DNA of 30,300 bases from CALDTK01 sp041744755. GTDB taxonomy: Bacteria > Bacteroidota > Bacteroidia > Chitinophagales > Saprospiraceae. Below the pieces are notes generated by a model. It was not told the DNA's origin and ran no database searches. It worked only from the letters and a program-made list of their open reading frames with translations. Below are positions 29,569-30,300 of the stretch, piece after piece (position 1 is the stretch's first letter; the number at the start of each line of letters is the position of its first letter). The position numbers and the translations under genes were made by a program. The stretch is from contig JBGTKC010000174.1 in assembly GCA_041744755.1 (NCBI GenBank), positions 1 through 30,300 of the forward strand, read 5' to 3'.

Positions 29569-30300
29569 ATGCCTTCCGCTACCTCCATAGATATTCCGAG
29601 CGCGCTCCCCACCGCCCTCCCCACCGCCTCCCTCCACTTCACCCGCGCCAACTTCTCAGACGAGCAGCTGGTATCCTTCTACCGCGGCCTCCTCACCCCC
29701 CGCCTCATCGAGGAGAAAATGCTTTCCCTCCTGCGCCAGGGCAAGGTGTCGAAGTGGTTCTCGGGCATCGGGCAGGAGGCGATCTCGGTGGGGTGTGCGC
29801 TTGCGCTAAAGCCCGACGAGACCATCTTCACGATGCACCGGAATCTGGGGGTCTTCACCGCGCGCGAAGTGCCTTTCGGCAAACTGTACGCGCAGTGGCA
29901 AGGCAAGGTGACGGGCTACACGAAGGGGAGAGATCGGAGTTTTCACTTCGGTGACCCAGAGCACCATATTATCGGGATGATCTCGCACCTCGGTCCGCAG
30001 TTGTCGCTCGCGGCGGGCGTGGCGCTGGCGCATAGGATGGCCGGCGAGGGCAAGGTCTCGCTCGCCTTCACGGGCGACGGGGCCACGAGCCAGGGCGAAT
30101 TCCACGAGGCGCTCAATATCGCGGCGGTCTGGGGGCTGCCGGCCATCTTCGTAATTGAGAACAACGGCTACGGTCTGTCGACGCCGACTTCCGAGCAGTA
30201 CGCCTGTGACTCCCTGATCGACCGGGCGAAGGGCTACGGGATGGAGGGCGTGAGCATCGACGGCAACAACATCCTGGAGGTCTACAGTACCATCGATCGG
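29569..30300 (+). CDS. Thiamine-dependent dehydrogenase E1 component, alpha part (runs off the window)
   Basis: The first 244 residues of a thiamine-diphosphate E1 protein; the frame is still open at the end of the window. FYRGLLTPRLIEEKMLSLL, KWFSGIGQEAISVG and MHRNLGVFTA are conserved in the alpha subunits of branched-chain 2-oxoacid and pyruvate dehydrogenases. The thiamine motif is complete: GDG at 169-171, 26 residues, then NN at 198-199 (FVIENNGYGLST). E1 decarboxylates a 2-oxoacid and transfers the acyl group to lipoyl-E2. In many Bacteroidota the alpha and beta parts are fused in one chain of about 650-700 residues, which cannot be decided here. Substrate is uncertain; HFGDPEHHIIGMISHLG fits the 2-oxoisovalerate type better than PDH. 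ATG 29569 lies 30 bases after a good promoter. Confidence 0.9.
   Translation, partial: MPSATSIDIPSALPTALPTASLHFTRANFSDEQLVSFYRGLLTPRLIEEKMLSLLRQGKVSKWFSGIGQEAISVGCALALKPDETIFTMHRNLGVFTAREVPFGKLYAQWQGKVTGYTKGRDRSFHFGDPEHHIIGMISHLGPQLSLAAGVALAHRMAGEGKVSLAFTGDGATSQGEFHEALNIAAVWGLPAIFVIENNGYGLSTPTSEQYACDSLIDRAKGYGMEGVSIDGNNILEVYSTIDR

Noticed and set aside
29409..29954. Plus-strand open frame spanning the start of the E1 gene
   Set aside because: It is out of frame with the E1 protein, which has full thiamine-binding motifs; the alternative is low-complexity and Pro/His/Arg-rich.

Overview
This 30.3-kb window looks like chromosomal DNA of a GC-rich member of the Bacteroidota, probably a Saprospiria/Lewinella-like marine bacterium. 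The class is inferred and the phylum is better supported. Several starts lie behind the Bacteroidota-type -7 box TAnnTTTG (for example TACATTTG before rplY and TACTTTTG before the last gene), Shine-Dalgarno sequences are mostly absent, and there are many lipoproteins, a short-LID adenylate kinase next to obgE, and cyclophilins with the insertion typical of the phylum. Nothing points to a phage, plasmid, integron or CRISPR locus. Most genes are core or house-keeping, with two decayed genes and one lower-GC ATPase as accessory material.

Layout. 1-960: remnant of a glycoside hydrolase family 3 gene broken by internal deletions. 1025-3749: two unrelated metallo-beta-lactamase-fold enzymes (NAPE-PLD-like; ligase-associated DNA exonuclease type) and a convergent zincin-like lipoprotein. 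4094-5473: ribosomal protein bL25 followed 9 bases later by an omega-amidase. 5821-8502: NlpC/P60 lipoprotein, adenylate kinase and Obg GTPase. 8603-10403: an unknown protein divergent from a membrane-anchored AraC-like regulator. 10419-12646: ergothioneine operon egtB-egtD on the minus strand. 12722-14179: cNMP-domain histidine kinase. 14247-15416: lower-GC AAA+ ATPase with an inverted repeat at its start. 15549-18867: M14 carboxypeptidase lipoprotein divergent from a small conserved protein and two lipoprotein cyclophilins, the second with a PKD domain. 19003-19791: polyphosphate glucokinase. 19878-20651: dead M48 peptidase with two in-frame TAG stops. 20735-22135: TPR protein. 22394-24004: acpP and fabF, separated by a terminator. 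24128-29372: a 42-residue membrane protein and two class A penicillin-binding proteins in tandem. 29569-end: start of a thiamine-dependent dehydrogenase E1 gene.

The most striking signal is not a gene. The 16-mer GGTTTTGGCGAAAGCC (reverse complement GGCTTTCGCCAAAACC) occurs exactly seven times in the window. At least seven more copies differ at one to three positions, and a G usually follows. It has partial dyad symmetry, occurs in both orientations, and sits both between genes and inside coding regions in five of the six possible frames (AFAKT, GFGES, VLAKA, GFRQN, LSPK). Less than one such 16-mer would be expected by chance. It behaves like a highly iterated short palindrome, comparable in style to cyanobacterial HIP1 or to DNA-uptake sequences, and I know of no description of it in this group.

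Other non-coding structure includes a nested direct/inverted repeat before adk, a stem-loop directly before the first penicillin-binding protein, a cluster of hairpins after fabF, and several short tandem repeats just after stop codons.
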